Part shown: one piece after another, positions 1 through 10,362 of the stretch
Numbering within the stretch: the first letter of the stretch is position 1
How the letters are laid out: each line of letters starts with the position of its first letter
NCBI RefSeq assembly: GCF_035046485.1
Contig: NC_085137.1
Span: 253,044,733 to 253,108,732, forward strand
Direction: 5' to 3'
Origin: Aedes albopictus
Lineage: Eukaryota > Arthropoda > Insecta > Diptera > Culicidae
DNA length: 64,000 nucleotides
Translations under genes and position numbers: made by a program
Notes under the pieces: model-generated
Seen by the model: only the letters and a program-made list of their open reading frames with translations
Told to the model about the DNA's origin: nothing
The model's database searches: none

Positions 1-223
1 AACTCCTGGAAAAAATCCATGCAAGAACTCCGGGAACAACTATTACAGAAATCCCAAAGCCAGCACCCAGAATCTCGAGAGAATTTCCAGTTGGGATATT
101 GGGAAGATCTCCGGAAATCTGTAAAAAAAAATCTCAGTAGCATCACTGCAAGAAGCAACTACAAGAAAACACCTGGAAAACGATCCTAAAGAAATCTCGG
201 GTAGAATTCAATGGAAAAATCTT
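1..223. repeat. degenerate purine-rich short repeat
   Basis: The stretch is built of loosely repeated words such as ctccgggaa, aatctc and ctccggaa, spaced roughly every 20-30 bases with no exact period. No convincing coding sequence is present. The same texture continues at 441-1180, and related arrays occur near 7.5, 46.9-48.4 and 62.5-64 kb. Confidence 0.6.
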
Positions 224-434
224 GTGGGCTTCGTGGCCGTGCGGCTAGAGGCGTCAGTCATCTGGGCGTTTCGTAAGCCTTTGAGTGTGTGTTCGATTCC
301 CGCTCCAGTCGGTGAAAACTTTTCGTCAAACGGAAAATTCTCCACTGGGCCACTGGGTGTTATGTGTGTTGTCCGTTGTCTAATGTTAGTTCAGTCTGTA
401 CATCCTCTGGTTGAAGACGGCGTAGTTTTTTTTT
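224..434 (+). mobile_element. tRNA-derived SINE (distinct from the Feilai-like SINE)
   Basis: A tRNA-like head carries an A-box-like segment (TGGCCGTGCGG, 234-244) and a perfect B box (GTTCGATTCC, 291-300). The long spacing between them resembles a class II tRNA such as tRNA-Ser with a variable arm. About 130 bp of unique body follows and a T run closes it near 425-434. It sits inside the degenerate repeat, so it inserted there. Polymerase III transcription would run on the plus strand. No target duplication could be fixed because the flank is repetitive. The SINE identity rests on the A/B boxes and on my recollection that this head is common in Aedes. Confidence 0.7.
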
Positions 435-1200
435 ATAAAATGTTCAGGAATCGTTCCAGCATTCATTCAAAATCCCAAAAGGCACCCCGGAAAAAAATCT
501 TAGAAGAAAGTCCAGGATAAATTTAGAAAAAAAAACTTCGAGAGACATCCAAAGATCAACACCGGAAGAAATCTTCTGAGAGAAGTCCCGGGTGAAACTC
601 CGAGTAAAATGTCAAGTAAACATTCAAAAAAAAAAAAATCCCGCCAGAACCTTTAGGAAATATCCCAGCTAAAGCTCCCGTGGGAATCCAGGTAGAAACT
701 CCAGAAGAAACCTCACGGAAATTTCTTGAAGAAATTACATGAGAATCTTCGGGAGGAACCTCTCCAGAAAATAAGTTAAAAACTCCTTAAGAAATCTTTG
801 GAAGAGCTCTAGCATGAACCCCAGGAATAACTCTTGTAGATACACTAGGAAAAATCTCAGTAAGATCTTCTGGGAAAGTCCGAAGAGGAACACAGGAACA
901 AACCGCGGAAAATCTTTAAGAAGAATCTCGAAGGAAACTCCGGGAAAAAACCGTAAGGGACTCTTGGGGCCTATCCGGGAAAACCTCTGGAAGAAATTTT
1001 CTGGAATTTCTGGAAAGAAACTGTACGATCCTCGTGAAAAACTCCAGAAGTAATCGGTCGGAATTCAGCAATCCTCTAAATTACCAAGAAAGAACACCGG
1101 AAACAATTGTTCGAATTTTGGGAAATGCCGATAGGAATCTGAAAGAATCTCCAGGGGGAATTTAAAAACGAATATCAATAATAAGGTGGCACCTTATCGG
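435..1200. repeat. degenerate purine-rich short repeat, continued
   Basis: Continuation of the AG-rich array on the right of the SINE, with repeated gaaatctc, ggaaactcc and ctccaggaa words. A small open frame at 814-1053 is only a by-product of the repeat composition. Confidence 0.55.
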
Positions 1201-1510
1201 AATCGTCAGCACGTCGGATATAAAGACTGGACTCGATAAAAAATGAGACACTCAAAATAATGTATAACTTTTGATTGCGATCACAAAAATAGCTGATTTT
1301 TTAACCAGGAATAGCATGTTATGTGTAGTTAATGCCCTAAAAATTTCATCAAAATCGGTTCAGTATTGGCGCAAATATTGTCGATACAATAAAATGTGAT
1401 TTTGGAAATTTTGGGCTTCCATTTTAAAAATTGTTTAGGCTATAACTTGGTTTTTAGCTCATCAAAACGTCTGAACATTTGACTGTAAGTTCTTCAAGTA
1501 AGTCATAATA

Positions 1511-3038
1511 AAGCATTGTCCAGTTAGAATCCGGACGCAAAGGATAATTTATTGTGACGCTCTTAATGATCATAATCATATTTTTTTCACTGCAGTCTGA
1601 TTATAAACAAGTCATCTATTGATGGAGAAAATTTCATCGATTTTCTTGCTACGAGTGAAAAGTTATTTCAGATTGAAGACATGCGAAGGAAAAAAATCTT
1701 GCACAAACACGCTGAAAATTTAGGGTGGTCAGGTACGACAGTCGCGAAAAATGTTAATATCTCCAAAACCATTACGTGTGATGTGCTCAGATGTTGTTAA
1801 CCATGCCATGAGGAAGTGTGCAAGCAAGATTAAAGTTTATGTTTATGGATAAATCTGCTTGGAATTCCAAGATTTGCCAGGAAGTTCGAGCTCTGGACAT
1901 CGTTTTCTCACATCACGATTTTCACACCAAATGTGTACAAAGCAGTGTCGCGAAGCATCAGCGTACAAGTCACAAAAAAGCTGATAAACACCAAATTTGT
2001 GTCTTGTATCACCCTGTCTCTGCGGTTTCTGATTCGCTCTCTCTACAGTCGCTAACACCAGAAAAGACAGAATCCCATCATAGTCACCCGGTCACCCTTG
2101 TTTTGCTACAATCATCCTGACTTGGATACGGCTCATGTGAGTGTCATGACTCTCTCCGTCGCCTCAAGCAGATGCACGCGCAACAGCATGTAAAACTATG
2201 CATGTGTATTATCACAAGCACGGTACTACGTCATAAATCCTATTCGTTTTGCATAGCTCAGTTTAAACGCACACATTGAGTGCACCACGCAGTTCGCCCT
2301 GGCTACGGCAAACGCTCTCACATCGCCCGTTATGCATCGTCGCTCAGAGAGATTGAATCTCTAGCAACCCGCCTGAAGCATACTCAGCAACTGCTATCGC
2401 TGCAAAGCTGCGAAGGGTAGAACCCACAACATGTTTGTCATTACAGGCATGACATGCTAGCTGGTTCGTATCACCTTGGGAAGGGTGACTCCATAAAGCG
2501 GTTCAAGTGATTGTCTCGTGATGGTCGCAATTATTCGCAAGACTGGTACAAAGATGATAACCTCAAGAATCGCGTGGTTTGAACTACTTTGGTGAGCTAT
2601 AACGACAGCCTGAGATGTGCAGTGGTGTCATCACTGTTGGATAGTGTTTATTAACGAAAAAACACTCAAATTTCGCTTCTTTGAAATTCACTTAACAGCC
2701 CTTAATTTCGCAAGAAGAGACATATTTGGTAAAGTTTTTTTGGATTCCTAATCAGACTGGTAGAGGGTCTCAGGACACTACAAAGATGACCCGATTGTTA
2801 AACAAATACGCTGATGGGGTTGATGTTAAAATTTACTACCATTGTGCAGATTTTTAAGGAAGTTATCACGGAAAAAATGAAAAAATGTATTAAAAATTAA
2901 ATTTAATAATTTCAATGATATTTTTCCATGAAACTACAGTAAACTATCTTTATTTTGAGGGCTTAACCTTTTCTGTTTGTGATCCACCTCTGAGATATAA
3001 GTGATTATCTGCGTCCGGATTCTAACTGGACAATGCCT
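1511..3038. mobile_element. mariner/Tc1-like DNA transposon remnant
   Basis: Terminal inverted repeats of about 26 bp read GCATTGTCCAGTTAGAATCC on the left (from 1513) and the reverse complement on the right (to about 3036). TA dinucleotides at 1509-1510 and 3039-3040 fit the target duplication of the Tc1/mariner group. At about 1680-1790 a plus-strand frame reads HAENLGWSGTTVAKNVNIS, like the N-terminal DNA-binding part of such transposases, but the frame is broken soon after. The middle (about 1800-2600) shows no continuous coding. The element interrupts foldback copy A and is inactive. Confidence 0.7.
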
Positions 3039-3343
3039 TAAGTGGTGAAAATTTCATTATAATCGGTTCAGTACTTTTTTTTAACAATTCAAACAAAAAA
3101 CGGGGTTTTCAAATTTTGGGCACTTTTTAACATTTTAAAATCAGTGTGCATTATTTTGACTGTAGTATTGGCAACACTGCCCGATTTTTTTTTTTTTAAA
3201 CTTTGACAGTGTAAAATCGTTGTGTTAATCTGTTTTTAGTGAAAATTTCAGCCATTTTGATTGAACATTTTAAAAGTTAGAGCAGTTTGAATGTCACTAT
3301 ACTAAAAACCACATCTGCTTATTGCGACATAGTGCTACATATA

Positions 3344-4540
3344 CACTCCCGTTCAAAAGTTTGGGGTCACCCCCTCAAAAACATGTCATTTTATTAGGCC
3401 CATATCTCCGCCAATTTGCGTCCGATTTCAAAACCCTAGGTTTCATTCAAAAGATAATAAGTCAAAGAAACTTTGAACATGATTTAAATGAAACTTTTTC
3501 AAAAAAATTGTATGTAAACTTAACCCAAAGTTGCCAAATTTTCTAAAAAATGAATATAAACTTACGGCAGTGTCGCTGGAAGTTGGGTCGACCAAATTTT
3601 AAGATGAGAGCGGTAATATGACCCATTTTCTATTAGCTTTCAACTACTTTTTACAGAACTTAGCTAAAAAATCTAGAAAAAAAGTTATTAAGTATATTAA
3701 TCCTTGATGTCATCGACCAAAAGTTTGGGGTCACCCCTCAAAATGCTGTATCGGTCAAAAGTTTGGGGTCACTATCGTAAAACATGGAAAAGTGATTTGT
3801 TGATATCTTTGTCATCTTTCATTCAATTTTAATTCTTCTTGGCTTATTTGAAACAAAATGAATGATACTTACTACATAGACATTGAACCACACATATTTG
3901 TTGAAATTTACATACTAAAACTTAACGTAAAGTTGCCTCATTTTTTGAAGCATGGTAAAATGGGCTAACTTTACATAACATTTTTATATACAAAAATCGT
4001 TAAATACGTTAAGTTGAAGACATCAAACGTAAATTTAGCTAATAATCTTTGAAATGAGCCAAAAAGAATTAAAATTGAACTATAGATGACGAAGTGATTT
4101 GTTCATGATAGTGACCCCAAACTTTTGGCCGATACAGCATTTTGAGGGGTGACCCCAAACTTTTGGTCGATGACATCAAGGATTAATTTACTTAATAACT
4201 TTTTTTCTAGATTTTTTAGCTAAGTTCTGTAAAAAGCAGTTGAAAGCTAATAGAAAATGGGTCATATTACCGCTCTCATCTTAAAATTTGGTCGACCCAA
4301 CTTCCAGCGACACTGCCGTAAGTTTATATTCATTTTTTAGAAAATTTGGCAACTTTGGGTTAAGTTTACATACAAAATTTTTTGAAAAAGTTTCTTTTAA
4401 ATCATGTTCAAAGTTTCTTTGACTTATTATCTTTTGAATGAAACCTAGGGTTTTGAAATCGGACGCAAATTGGCGGAGATATGGGCCTAATAAAATGACA
4501 TGTTTTTGAGGGGGTGACCCCAAACTTTTGAACGGGAGTG
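3344..4540. mobile_element. TA-flanked foldback transposon with long inverted arms
   Basis: The element begins CACTCCCGTTCAAAAG and ends with its reverse complement, flanked by TA at 3342-3343 and 4541-4542. The two arms (3344-3780 and about 4104-4540) are near-perfect inverted copies, and much of the 1.2 kb folds on itself. The motif AAAGTTTGGGGTCAC occurs three times in each arm, near 3355, 3719 and 3755 and mirrored near 4115, 4150 and 4515. It has no transposase, so it would be a non-autonomous member of a Tc1/mariner-like family. It lies inside foldback copy A. Confidence 0.8.
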
Positions 4541-4880
4541 TATGGCTATAACTTTTTAAAGGTCATATCAAATTAAATGAAATTTTGACACAATACATAA
4601 TACATGCATATTTTTGAAATCGGTTCAGTATTTTTGGCTCTACAGTTTTAGGTAAAAAATGTGATATTTTTTAAAGTGTTTGTTTGCCCCAAGATTCTTA
4701 AATGGTAAGTCTCTTGTTTCGACGATATCTCCGCCAACACTTAACCGATTTTGATGAAATTTTTATGGTATTAGCTACACATAATGTACTATTCCTGGTA
4801 AAAAAATCAGCTATTTTTGTGCACGCAATCAAAAGTTATACATTATTCTTTGTGTCTCATTTTTTCGAGTCTAGTCTTTA

Positions 4881-5437
4881 TCTGCTTGTTCTAGAAACCT
4901 TAATTTTGTTCCTCTAGCACGATTATCCAGATCCCTACTTGGTTTAACTAGTTTATCGAAAAATCTGGAGGAATCTTCAACTTCTTCACAGAACCAAAAG
5001 CTTCCAGTAAGGACTAAACATGTAGTAAAGGTTCATGATCGAGAGAAGTAAAAACTACCTACATGTTCAAAAACTGTTTCTAATCATAACCAAAATGTAG
5101 CAAACTCTGAGCACTTTACTTTTGAATAGATCAAAAAGCAGTAAAGTTCGCTACTATCTATTCGAATGACCTATTGTTTTATGCATTTTTATCGTTGCTA
5201 AATTTCCCTGATAGATCCCTGAGATATTCGCTGAGCATTCCAGGTTTTTCCCTAGTAAATAAAATTCCCTGAGGATTCCCGGTTTTCCAGGTAGTAGACA
5301 ACCTCAAATATCACATGAATTAATTCATGCAAAAGTTTCCACTGAAAATGTGACATTCTTTCAAGAATTGCTAAAAAAAAACAAATTTCTGGATCCCAGA
5401 CTAAATTCTTGTAGGAATTTATAAATGGGCTTTTGGA
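4881..5437. other. AT-rich spacer without visible gene
   Basis: No open frame, tRNA-like fold or clear terminal repeat was seen. Short patches (ttccctgagatattcgctga and similar) resemble the degenerate repeat class, probably old transposon debris. Confidence 0.4.
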
Positions 5438-5448
5438 GGGTTTTTTTT

Positions 5449-7489
5449 GCCTTTCTCGTACACCAAAGTGTACTGAAAGGCTATATATTCACTCAAAAAA
5501 CGAATTTTCTATAGAAGGCTCGAAGGGTCAAGTCACATATACCAATCAACTCAGTTCGACGAATTGAGATGATGTCTGTATGTGTGTATGTGTGTATGTA
5601 TGTCTGTGTACAAAAAGGTCACTCACTTTTTAGGCACTTTCCATTGACCGATTTTTCGGATTATAGCTCGAATCAAACCGGAATTTTACCGCATTGTTTG
5701 CTATTGAAAATGGTCCGGATCGGTCAAGGCATTCCGGAGTTATGGCCATTTGAGTGATCCGGACCAGCACCGGTAGAACTGGTCACATATAAAACTGAAC
5801 CAAGTCCCCGACCAAGCCTCATCAAACTGCGGCGATTTTTGTAACCTTCAGCATGGTTGACAAATTTTGTGCGGATATTAACACAGGAGACCGAAAATTC
5901 TACGATGTCGGTCCAAAATTCAAGATGGCGGTCTAAAATCCAAAATGGCAGCTCCAAATTCAAGATGGCGGCTGTATAATGGAGTTTTAAGCCTTAATCC
6001 ATGCAATATGGGTATATTTTGTATGGGGAAGATGTTTGGAGTCCAATAATGGCGACCATAATATCCAAGATAGCGGTCTAAAATCCAAGATGGCGCCTCC
6101 AAATCAAGATGGCGGCTGTTTAATGGAGTTTTAGGCACTAAAACCATGTAACATGGGTATATTTTATATGGGGTAGATGTCCGGTGTCCAAAAATGGCGA
6201 CCTGAACATTCAAGATGGCGTTCTAAGATTCAAGATGGCGGCTTCAAATTCAAGATGAAGGCTGTTTAAAGGTGTTTTAGACCCTAAAACCATGCAATAT
6301 GAGTACATTTGGTATGGCGGTCTAAAATCCAAGATGGCGGCTCCAAATTCAAGATGGTGGTTGTTTAGTGGAGTTTTTGACTCTAAAACCATACAATAAG
6401 AGTATATTTTGTATGGGCAAGATGTCCGGAGTCCAAAATTGGAAACCTGAATATCCCAGATAGCGGTCTAAAATACAAAATGGCGGCTCTAAATTCAAGA
6501 TGGCAGCAGTATTTAGACCCTAAAACCATGCAAGAAGAGTATATTTTGTATGGGGAAAATGTCCGCGGAGTCCAAAAATGGCAATCTGAATATCCAAGAC
6601 AGCGGTCTAAAATTCAAAATGGCGGCTTCAAATTAAGATGGAGGCTGTTTAATGGAGTTTTAGGCTCCAAAACTGTGAAAAATGGGTATATTTGGAATAA
6701 GGAAGATATCCGGAGTAAAAGGTATATATGGTATAGGGAAGATCTCTGGAGTCAAAAATGGCGACCGCAATATGCAAAATGGTGGCCCAAATACCAAGAT
6801 GACGGCTCCAAATTCAAGATGGTGGCTGTTTAATGGCGTTTTAAGCTCTAAATCCGTGTCATATGGGTTTATTTGATATAGGGACGAATAGTGGACTCCA
6901 AAAAATTGTGACCAGATGGTGGCTGTTCAATGGAGTTCTGGGGTCTAAAACCATGCAATATGGGTATATCTGGTATGGGTAAGAAATGTGGAGTCTAAAA
7001 ATAAAGACCAGAATAGTCAAGATGGCGGACTTAAATCCAAAATTGCGGCTCAAAGTTCAAAATAGCAGCTTTTTGTTATGGTGAAATGGTAGAGCGTCCA
7101 GGTGCATTTTTGACTCGCATTTTTGAGAGCACCGATCTCGTGATCCACAAAACGCCCGAAAACGAAAATGCTACTCAATGTTTATCATGAGTGAGCAAGG
7201 CTACTCATTGCTTTATCAGCTCCGTTTGTTGTTTAGATGACGAGATCCGTGGTTTCGGTATTTGCAAGGCAGCCATTGTGACGGCCATCTTTGGATTCGC
7301 TCATATAAGTCCATAAGACATATAGGCGCAAACATCAAAGCTACATAAACAATATGATTTCTGGTGCCATGTAATGGATTTTGTTTAACGTATGAAAGTG
7401 CGATATTCAACTACATGTTACTTGAGTTTTGTTGAAATGTGTTTTCGAAGGCACGAGGAAGGCACCATCACCGCTAGGTGGATTAATTA
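5449..7489. mobile_element. non-autonomous element with imperfect inverted ends (GCCTTTCTCGTA / GAGGAAGGCACC)
   Basis: The left end (GCCTTTCTCGTACACCAAAG from 5449) and the right end, read on the other strand (GCCTTCCTCGTGCCTTCG), are related imperfect inverted repeats. Both sides carry AGGGTTTTTTTT (5437-5448 and 7490-7500), which could be a target duplication or simply a T-rich target. The left part has a TGTGTATG microsatellite at about 5575-5610. The interior is a tandem array (5880-7080, separate entry). I remember this type of end as very common in Aedes genomes but cannot assign a family. No coding capacity is seen. Confidence 0.55.
5880..7080. repeat. tandem repeat (~145 bp unit) rich in CAAGATGGCGG
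   Basis: A unit containing GGCTGTTTAATGGAGTTTTAGG, then CCATGCAATATGGGTATATTTTGTATGGG and CAAGATGGCGGC words recurs about eight times. Unit starts lie near 5966, 6111, 6257, 6355, 6500, 6640, 6821 and 6915, so most spacings are 140-150 bp with shorter (about 95) and longer (about 180) variants. Exact CAAGATGGCGG occurs near 5921, 5961, 6105, 6231, 6330 and 7019. Open frames across it are by-products of the repeat. Confidence 0.75.
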
Positions 7490-7500
7490 GGGTTTTTTTT

Positions 7501-7745
7501 TGGAAAAAATCTATAAAGGGTTCTGGAGAAATCCGTGAAGGAATCTAGAACAGAAGACGTCCAAAGGGAAATCCCTAGCAAGAATTCCTAAAGGAATTAT
7601 ACATAGCATTTCTCTAATAATCGATTCCTGGAGGAATCCTCAGATATTTTGTTATGAATCTACTAAATATGTTCCTGGAGTAATCCATATATGGAATTCT
7701 AGAAGAACTTCCTGGAGGAATCCCCAGAAGGTATTCCTGCAGCAA
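7501..7745. repeat. degenerate GGAATCCTGGAGGAATCC-type repeat
   Basis: Short stretch of half-palindromic words (ctggaggaatcc, gaattctagaag, ttcctggagg) of the same class as the arrays at the window ends. No gene. Confidence 0.55.
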
Positions 7746-8590
7746 TTGGCTTCTTTAGTGGTGTTGAGATAATTCCATATTCTGAATCTGCATGCCAAAC
7801 TGAGCCGAAATCCAAATTTTCATCAATTTTGGTGCCCGGGAACCTATTTAAAAATCAATTTGAAATTTGTATGGGAGCGATTTGTCGAATCACCCCTCGT
7901 CGCATTTTGTACTGAGCGGAGCTGTCAAGCAGTTGCTCAGCTGTCAAAAGGTGATTTCAAAAAATCTCTTTGAAATTGATTTTAGATACCAAAATAAAGT
8001 TCTAAAAATCTGAAAAAAAATCATAGCGGCTCAGAAAATGGTGCTCTTTCGTTTAAAAATAGAAAATCATTGAATTTTTCTTAATTTAAAAACCCAATTG
8101 CTGTGTAAATCTTAACGGACATTTCGATAACGACAATTCTAAACCAAGGTTAAGAATATGGCCAACACTAGTGCTGTGCTTCTATTTTGGCCAATGCCTC
8201 TTTTAATACAAAAAACTGAGTATTCATACTGTTGCTGCATTTTTTTTCCACAAAATAGACATTGAAAGCTGTTAGCCCGTTAGGTCTTACAGCCCATGGG
8301 CAACGTTCAATATGTCGCTGATGTTGTTGGTTTGCCATAAAAAAAAATTAACAACGATACTAATGCACAGTTTTCATTTTTTTTTCATACCTACAGCCAT
8401 TAAACGAATGCTTGCTGTTAGTAAGATTATATGTTTTTTAGAAGCATCAAATGTCCCATAAAAGACCAACTGATTTATGCTATTTACCTCATTCAATACA
8501 CCATGTTGGGTAGGTTGCCATAATCTACTATGCATTATATATGATACAGTTTTATCGCATGGGGTCAATTGGTCTCTTCTTTTCATTCTA
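7746..8590. other. intergenic/intronic DNA without visible gene
   Basis: Mixed AT-rich sequence. A segment near 7860-7950 (atgggagcgatttgtcg, tgagcggagctgtcaagc) has the look of dispersed repeat DNA. No domain, RNA fold or terminal repeats were recognised. Confidence 0.4.
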
Positions 8591-8591
8591 G

Positions 8592-10362
8592 ATAACGATT
8601 AATCAACCAAGGGTACAAAGTGGAAATACCTGCGCTCCATCCTTGAACGATGAGGATCCTCGGAGTGACAATATTTTTTTTGACTACGTCACTCCCAACG
8701 TTAGTGTTCAAAAAGTTGTGTTCTACGTTTCCTCAATGAGTTGTGTTCAATGTATCTACATAATTAACATCCAATTACATAAACTTCTATATTAATTCAT
8801 GCTGCATCACATGCTTATAGTGAAAACCAGATCATCCCCTACCTGAAAACAAAATTTTTACAATGATTGTCAGAACACTTGAACCATTTCTATAGCATTA
8901 TTCTCTTTTTCTGTTAGCTGTTTTTCTGATTTCATACGCCTTAAATTTCCAGGTTTCTACAGGTTCAAGCGACAATCTATTTTTTCAGATTGTTTTATCG
9001 CGGATTTGAAGGGCCACCACCGGTAATCTTAATTGCACCTTCAACAATTGACGACATCATCGAACATTTCACACTACCCGGGTGCGTATAGATAAATATG
9101 ATAATTCACGTTCCGTCATCGACAAGCCATTCCATTATTTGCACAAACGCAACTCCGTCATCGCCATCGCCGTTGTCGTGTATGTATCAACTTACCCCAC
9201 TCTTTGGATACCTTGCCGCCGTCGGTGATTTTGTACAGGAACACTGCATTGATGGCCTTAGCCTTTGCCTCGTTCTCCGACACGCGGTCCTTGATACCGG
9301 CGAACACGGCATCGCTCTGCAGGCTCTTTCCAGCGGTCATGTTGGGCTTCAAGACGATCTTCCTAAAATCAACGTAGGCACCTGTTGCGAACGGGGAGAA
9401 ACAGAAAAAAAGCGAGCGGTTATTGGTGTAAGAAACTGGTAAAAACTTATTCAATCGATTGTTAGATGTAATTACTACAATGGAACTAAAACTCAGTGTA
9501 ATTATCCCGAATAGAAAAGAATTGCAGAATACTAAGAGTTTTTGCATAAAAAATAGAAAAGCAAATGATTTTAGATGTTACAGCAAGTTTTGGAATTGAA
9601 TTGAATGGAATTGAAGCACATTTCGCATTCTAACAAATAATCCATCCAATTAGGCATAACATACATATGTTGCTATTATTTGTTATCAGTGTTTTATTCT
9701 GTCAATCACAAAAAAGATAAGAATGTAATAAAAAATATTCAAAAACAGATCAAATACAGAAAATAATGGATAACTGTTGATTGTGTTTACAAAAAGTTTA
9801 TTTATCAGAAATAGAATAGGGTCTTGTATCATTTGGGCAGGTGAACCCATTTTGGGCACTTGCAGCTATAATCAAGTCAATTTCAAGCCGAATAATTTGA
9901 ATTTTTGTATAGAGTTAGATACTGCAAGTGCCTTACTCTATACAAAAATTCAAATCAGTCGATTCGAAATTGACTTAGTTAAAGCGGCAAATGCCCAAAA
10001 TAGGTACCCCTGCCCAAATAGTACAAGACCCTATTAAGTATACCTTATACAATAAAAATTTCATCAAAATCTTTCTAGTTATCGCACATAGTCTCTTGTG
10101 TTGAGTGCTGTCGTCACCAACGCTCAACCGATTTTTATCTATTTTTATGATATTAGTTACACAATACACATATTATACTATTCTTCATGAGCTCAACCAA
10201 ACTTATATGTAAATTATTATCTAAATCAATTTTTCCCGAATACACAGTCTTGATTTGCAATTCTCTTCTACCCGGGATGACACGTACTACCACGACGAGC
10301 TGCAAAAACGTTCTGAGGGTCGAGTGCTGGCAGTGAATTTTCAATTCATCCGGCGCGCCTGA
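8592..10362 (+). CDS. candidate multi-exon gene of unknown function, antisense within the Mfe2 intron
   Basis: Three plus-strand segments look like exons. Segment a, after TCTCTTCTTTTCATTCTAG at 8573-8591, is open in frame 0 and reads NQPRVQSGNTCAPSLNDEDP and onward, but its donor (8726 or 8751) is weak. Segment b (8963-9081) follows ATTTCCAGGTTTCTACAG and ends GG|GTGCGT. It reads GFEGPPPVILIAPSTIDDII in its middle. Segment c (10248-10362) follows CCCGAATACACAG and reads [20 protein letters not shown], then TGA, with AATAAA at 10452-10457. b and c join in phase (GG|T) with no stop. I recognise no family. The 5' part would lie further left. Its b-c intron contains the SCP2 exon of Mfe2 on the other strand. 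It could also be a chance open frame or a fossil coding fragment. Confidence 0.3.
9196..9381 (-). CDS. Mfe2: Mfe2 exon encoding the first half of the SCP2 (sterol carrier) domain
   Basis: The exon starts after CGCAACAG (acceptor at 9382-9383, minus strand) and ends GAGTGGG|GTAAGT at 9196. It encodes AYVDF, then [16 protein letters not shown] and [21 protein letters not shown]. This aligns by eye with the junction and N-terminal half of the SCP2-like domain at the end of vertebrate HSD17B4. The split codon G|GT joins perfectly to the exon ending at 23178, so the exon belongs to the gene despite the 13.8 kb gap. As I recall, Drosophila Mfe2 lacks this domain, so the mosquito would keep the ancestral fusion. 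The next exon was searched for in 1-9195 and not found. Confidence 0.8.

Larger units (their letters stand above)
1221..4880. mobile_element. foldback (inverted-repeat) element, copy A
   Basis: Outer ends are inverted copies: TAAAGACTGGACTCG at 1221 pairs with the reverse complement of the sequence ending AGTCTTTA at 4880. Similarity between the arms continues for about 170 bp on each side (1221-1390 against 4730-4880). It includes the shared words ATAACTTTTGATTGCG and TTTCATCAAAATCGGTT. Two TA-flanked transposons have inserted into it (1511-3038 and 3344-4540). Related copies lie at 45278-46910 and, short and broken, at 9757-10190. No transposase is visible in the family itself, so it looks non-autonomous. 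Confidence 0.7.

Noticed and set aside
814..1053. A 79-codon plus-strand frame rich in Lys/Arg/Asn.
   Set aside because: Product of the degenerate purine repeat, which lacks stops by composition.
6480..6833. A 117-codon frame in the CAAGATGGCGG array.
   Set aside because: Made of tandem repeat units; no start context, no homologue, and units shift frame elsewhere.
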